From NCBI GenBank assembly GCA_012270585.1, contig JAAXIB010000084.1:20030-84029 (forward strand): a DNA stretch of 64,000 nt, written 5' to 3'. Positions 60,404-64,000 of this stretch are shown piece by piece. The DNA comes from Nitrospirales bacterium. Its GTDB lineage: Bacteria > Nitrospirota > Nitrospiria > Nitrospirales > UBA8639. Made by a program: the position numbers and the translations under genes. Position 1 is the stretch's first letter. Each line of letters starts with the position of its first letter. Below the pieces are notes generated by a model that saw only the letters and a program-made list of their open reading frames with translations, did not search any database and had not been told where the DNA came from.

Positions 60404-61672
60404 CTAGGTCAGCACCCGTGCGGCTATATCGGTTCGGAAATATTGCCCTTCAAACGTGATGCCCTTCCCCGCTTCATAGGCCCGGTCATGCGCCGCCCTG
60501 AGAGAAGACCCCCAGGCCGTCACCCCCAACACCCGGCCACCGGCCGTCACGACGTCTTGGCCGCTCCATGCCGTCCCCGCGTGAAACACCGCGACCCGGT
60601 CCCGGTCGGAAGCGTCCGGGAGCCCGTCGATCGGCAGGCCTTGTGCGTACTTGCCCGGGTACCCGCCCAAAGCCAGGACCACACACACTGCCGACTCCTC
60701 GGACCATTCGAGATGGACCTGATCCAACCGATGTTCCACCACCGCTTCCAGGACCTCGGCGAGGTCGGTTTTCAACAACGGCAACACGACTTGCGTCTCG
60801 GGATCTCCGAACCGCGCATTGAATTCCAGGACGTAGGGCGTGCCGTCCTTGACCATGAGGCCCGCGTACAAGACTCCGTAAAACGGACTGCCCACGCGTG
60901 ACAGCCCTTCGATCGCCGGGTGCAACACGTTTCGCATAATCGCATAGCGTAACGCGGGCGTGGCCACCGGTGCCGGAGCGTAGGCCCCCATGCCGCCGGT
61001 ATTGGGACCCGTGTCGCCTTCGCCCAGCCGCTTATGATCCTGGGCGGCCAGCATGGGCACCACGGTTTTCCCGTCGGCAAAGGCCATCAAAGTCAGTTCC
61101 TCGCCTTCGAGACATTCTTCAATAACCACCCGCTTGCCGGCGTCGCCGAACGCTCCATGCTCCAGCATGTTGACCACCGCGTCCTTGGCGTCCTGCGCGT
61201 TCCGGGCCACGACCACGCCTTTCCCCTGGGCCAACCCATCTGCCTTGACCACAATGGGGAGCGAGCAGCGTTCCAGGTAGTCCAGCGCGGTTTGGACGCT
61301 CTCGAACGTACGCGCCTCCGCCGTCGGAATCCGCTGGCGCATCATCAGGTTTTTGGCAAATGCTTTACTGGATTCGATCTTGGCGGCGTTCCTGGTGGGA
61401 CCGAAGACCTTGAGTTTGCTTTCTCGAAACAGATCCGCAATGCCCAGCGCCAACGGCGCTTCGGGACCGACCACGGTAAGATCCACGACTTCCTGTTCGG
61501 CGAACGTTTTCAGACCCGACAGGTCCGTCGCCGCAATAGGCACACACGTGGCCTGTTGACTGATGCCCGCGTTCCCTGGCGCGCAATAAAGCTTGCTGAC
61601 CCGAGGGCTCGAGGCGAGTTTCCAGACCAATGCATGCTCGCGCCCGCCACTGCCGATCACCAGAATCTTCAT
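60404..61672 (-). CDS. purD: Phosphoribosylamine--glycine ligase
   Basis: 422 residues from ATG 61672 (open frame to 61681). MKILVIGSGGREHALVWKL, ATP-grasp IVVKADGLAQGKGVVVA, EECLEGEELTLMAFADG, and FNARFGDPETQVVLPLLKT. Makes GAR in purine synthesis. Neighbour of purH on the same strand (58 bp gap), as is common. Confidence 0.97.
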   Translation of the reverse strand: MKILVIGSGGREHALVWKLASSPRVSKLYCAPGNAGISQQATCVPIAATDLSGLKTFAEQEVVDLTVVGPEAPLALGIADLFRESKLKVFGPTRNAAKIESSKAFAKNLMMRQRIPTAEARTFESVQTALDYLERCSLPIVVKADGLAQGKGVVVARNAQDAKDAVVNMLEHGAFGDAGKRVVIEECLEGEELTLMAFADGKTVVPMLAAQDHKRLGEGDTGPNTGGMGAYAPAPVATPALRYAIMRNVLHPAIEGLSRVGSPFYGVLYAGLMVKDGTPYVLEFNARFGDPETQVVLPLLKTDLAEVLEAVVEHRLDQVHLEWSEESAVCVVLALGGYPGKYAQGLPIDGLPDASDRDRVAVFHAGTAWSGQDVVTAGGRVLGVTAWGSSLRAAHDRAYEAGKGITFEGQYFRTDIAARVLT

Positions 61673-61730
61673 GCCGTTCAACGACCTTGAAATACGCCGC
61701 CATGCGCCCGATAGCGCAATAAATCACGGC

Positions 61731-63281
61731 TCAATGCCGGAAGTGGCGCATGCCCGTCATGATCATCGCCACGTCCTGTTCATCGGCAGCCTTGACCACC
61801 TCTTCGTCCCGGATACTGCCTCCCGGCTGGATGACCGCGGTCACGCCTGCCTTCACCGCCGCATCGAGCCCGTCCCGGAACGGGAAAAAGGCGTCCGAGG
61901 CCATGACGCACCCTTTGATCGGCAGATTGGCCTTGATCTCGGCCAATTTGACGGAATCGACGCGACTCATCTGGCCGGCCCCGACGCCCACGGTTTGTGT
62001 GGCATTGGCGAACACGATGGCGTTGGACTTCACGTGTTTGCAGACCTTCCACGCGAAGGCACAGGCCGCGTATTCGTCATCCGTGGGTTTTCGTCTGGTC
62101 GGAACCGCCAGGGTTTTCAGATTCGCAAGCGCGCCAAGGTCACGATCCTGCAGGATCAAGCCCCCGACGAGCTTTTTCAAATCAAAGCCCTCGCGGGTCC
62201 GGCTTTCGAGCGAACCAACCGTCAACAGCCGCAGGTCCCTTTTGCGTTGCAACTCGGCCAAGGCCTCGTCGGTAAACTCAGGCGCAACCAGGACTTCGAC
62301 GAACGTTGAGGTCACTTCCCGTGCCATGTCCAGGTCCACGGGTCGGTTGCAGGCAATCACCCCGCCGAAGGCGGAAACCGGGTCGGTTTCCCTGGCCTTT
62401 CGATAGGCTTCGACCGGCGTCGCGCCAAGGGCCGCTCCACACGGGTTATTGTGTTTGATGATGACTACGGCCACGCCGGCGAATTCTTTCGCCAACTCCA
62501 AAGCCGAGTTGGCGTCCAGATAATTGTTATAGGACATGGCCTTGCCGTGCAGTTGGCGGCCCAGGGAAATCGAGGGTTCCGTACTGCCGATCTCCCGATA
62601 AAACGCTCCTTCCTGATGCGGGTTTTCGCCATATCGCAAGATTTCGGCCCGCTCATACGTCAGTGACAGGCGTGTTGGAAATTTGTCGGCACCATCGTCC
62701 TGCCGACCCAAATAATTTGCAATCAGGCCGTCATACCGTGAAGTGTGCCGGAACACTTTTCGGGCTAATTCACGACGAAGCGTCAACGGGACCGATCCCG
62801 ACTGCAAGGCTTCCAACACGCGACCATAGTCGCCCGGATCGACCACCACCACGACGTCCGCATGATTCTTGGCAGCCGACCGGAGCATGGACGGACCGCC
62901 AATATCGATGTTTTCAATGGTGTCCTCGAAGGTACAGTCCGGTTTGGCAATGGTCGATTCGAACGGGTAGAGGTTGACGACCACGAGGTCGATGGGCTCA
63001 ATCCCCTGCTCCTGCATTTGTCGGACGTCGTCGGCCCGATCCCGCCGGCCCAACAAACCCCCGTGAATCTTGGGATGCAGGGTTTTGACCCGCCCTCCCA
63101 GAATCTCCGGAGACCCGGTATGGGAAGAGACTTCCGTCACCGGCAGGCCGGCCGTGCGTATGGCGTTGGCCGTACCTCCCGTGGAGAGAATGGTGGCCCC
63201 GAGTTCGGCCAGTCCCCTGGCAAACTCCACAATGCCCGTCTTATCAGACACACTGATCAACGCATGGTTCAATTTGCCCAT
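61731..63281 (-). CDS. purH: Bifunctional AICAR formyltransferase / IMP cyclohydrolase
   Basis: 516 residues from ATG 63281 (GAGGAAC upstream). MGS-like IMP cyclohydrolase at the N terminus (ALISVSDKTGIVEFARGLAE, STGGTANAIRTAGLP, LGGRVKTLHPKIHGG) and AICAR transformylase after residue 200 (AMSYNNYLDANSALELAKEF, KHNNPCGAALG, DAFFPFRDGLDAAVKAGVTA, QPGGSIRDEEVVKAADE). Last two steps to IMP. Confidence 0.97.
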   Translation of the reverse strand: MGKLNHALISVSDKTGIVEFARGLAELGATILSTGGTANAIRTAGLPVTEVSSHTGSPEILGGRVKTLHPKIHGGLLGRRDRADDVRQMQEQGIEPIDLVVVNLYPFESTIAKPDCTFEDTIENIDIGGPSMLRSAAKNHADVVVVVDPGDYGRVLEALQSGSVPLTLRRELARKVFRHTSRYDGLIANYLGRQDDGADKFPTRLSLTYERAEILRYGENPHQEGAFYREIGSTEPSISLGRQLHGKAMSYNNYLDANSALELAKEFAGVAVVIIKHNNPCGAALGATPVEAYRKARETDPVSAFGGVIACNRPVDLDMAREVTSTFVEVLVAPEFTDEALAELQRKRDLRLLTVGSLESRTREGFDLKKLVGGLILQDRDLGALANLKTLAVPTRRKPTDDEYAACAFAWKVCKHVKSNAIVFANATQTVGVGAGQMSRVDSVKLAEIKANLPIKGCVMASDAFFPFRDGLDAAVKAGVTAVIQPGGSIRDEEVVKAADEQDVAMIMTGMRHFRH

Positions 63282-63504
63282 TGTTTGTTCCTCGATGGTC
63301 AATTCGACAGTGAATGAAAGGAAAAGAGAACGTGGAGATTGAGCTTACCAAATGCGTCTCGCCAGCATCAACGAAACTTCCACGGACAACTGCGAGGCAA
63401 ACGGGCGAGGCTCAACCAAGGTTTCTTTCCCTCGGGGTGTACGTCAACGGCAGAATCAGTATATACTCAAGATAACTGCTTGATACGGCCAGGGGTGTCG
63501 ACCA

Positions 63505-63804
63505 ATGCCCTTTTCATTAATTGCGACCCTCATTATCGTTTTTTTCACCGTTGCCTTTTCACTTCAGAACGACCAAACGGTTTCCATCAACTTTTTCAAG
63601 TGGACGTTCGAAGGGTCACTCGTCCTGGTTTTACTCACCACCCTGTGCATGGGCATCGTGATTCACATCCTGGCTTCCATGCCGGCCCGCCTTAGGAAGT
63701 CCCAGGAAATCGCGGAACTCAATAAACGGGTGACCGAATTGGAAGGGACGCAACCATCCGACGTTTCCCATCCACCGCGTCACCATACACCCTATTCCGA
63801 CTGA
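63505..63804 (+). CDS. LapA-domain (DUF1049) membrane protein
   Basis: 99 residues. Two membrane segments (LIATLIIVFFTVAFSLQNDQ and LVLVLLTTLCMGIVIHILAS) around the LapA signature F.LQNDQTVSINFFKWTFEGSL, then a coiled-coil end (SQEIAELNKRVTELEG). Homologues act with LPS assembly. Divergent from purH. Confidence 0.85.
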   Translation: MPFSLIATLIIVFFTVAFSLQNDQTVSINFFKWTFEGSLVLVLLTTLCMGIVIHILASMPARLRKSQEIAELNKRVTELEGTQPSDVSHPPRHHTPYSD

Positions 63805-63924
63805 CTGCCTCAGGAACAACGGCCCCTCACTGTGCAAGTCGGACATAGTTTACAAAATAAACCGGACACATGGTTTACATCGCCTGCGGGTGTCCCGGTT
63901 GATGCCACTACCGGGCTGGGGGGA

Positions 63925-64000
63925 AAGCAAAAACTCTGGATCCATCCCCGCAGTAGTAAGCGGGGATCCAGGTCTTATTGTCGAGGATTGTAAATGTTCA
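63925..64000. repeat. Composite dispersed repeat cut by window edge
   Basis: AAACTCTGGATCCATCCCCG, then GCGGGGATCCAGGTCTTATT and GTCGAGGATTGTAAATGTTCA in two parts. It is the inverse of the right end of 46085-46200 (TGAACATTTACAATCCCCGA). Bases 63805-63924 show no gene. Confidence 0.7.

Overview
The window is a dense, GC-rich bacterial chromosome segment of about 64 kb with no rRNA, tRNA or CRISPR array that I could find. Gene content (oxygen-linked copper proteins, DUF420, a double PCP_red protein, a ferredoxin-type Rieske protein, a 1.7 kb-residue multicopper oxidase, complete housekeeping genes with Gram-negative features such as kdsD, LapA and lipoprotein signals) suggests a Gram-negative, aerobic or micro-aerobic chemolithotroph. 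A member of Nitrospirota or a related phylum is my best guess, but this is inference from gene content and not from a marker gene.

Layout. (1) 1-19.7 kb is dominated by exported redox and copper proteins, nearly all on the minus strand: a polytopic membrane protein cut by the window edge, PCP_red/DUF420/O-methyltransferase, three paralogous proteins that join a cupredoxin-like Cu site (H...C-x2-H-x2-M) to a carboxypeptidase-regulatory-like domain, a thioredoxin-like DUF255 protein with an apparent signal peptide, HEAT and LolA-like exported proteins, a giant six-domain multicopper oxidase carrying an inserted LysM module, a four-gene set (DUF192, Rieske, chagasin-like inhibitor, D-amino-acid aminotransferase) and a small cupredoxin. 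(2) 20-30 kb holds exported or lipoprotein genes, an MBL hydrolase and the glutamate synthase pair gltB-gltD. (3) 30-37 kb has a polyprenyl diphosphate synthase and a minus-strand operon that looks like a phosphonolipid (or other head-group) pathway: two-subunit phosphonopyruvate/sulfopyruvate decarboxylase, 2-aminoethylphosphonate-type aminotransferase, PntC/LicC-like cytidylyltransferase, a CDP-alcohol phosphotransferase fused to a degenerate nucleotidyltransferase, and a flippase-like membrane protein. The PEP mutase that should start a phosphonate pathway is not present. (4) 37-43.3 kb is an accessory stretch: queF, a frameshifted aspartic protease, an A+T-richer island with a DUF2335 membrane protein, DegT aminotransferase, Nudix, YqaA, MOSC, and a decayed VapBC pair. 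(5) 43.3-64 kb is mainly housekeeping: glmS, glmU, tmk, holB, metG, kdsD, comM, ltaE, tsaC-like, purD, purH, lapA.

Four families of short dispersed repeats fill most intergenic gaps and often intrude into gene ends. The most striking is a palindrome whose arms both read GTAGGGA and supply the TAG stop codon of the flanking gene; counting a related family, five genes here end inside such an arm. Repeat-derived sequence also lengthens several open frames at their 5' ends, so I moved several starts downstream.

All functional calls come from reading motifs by eye; no database search was run.
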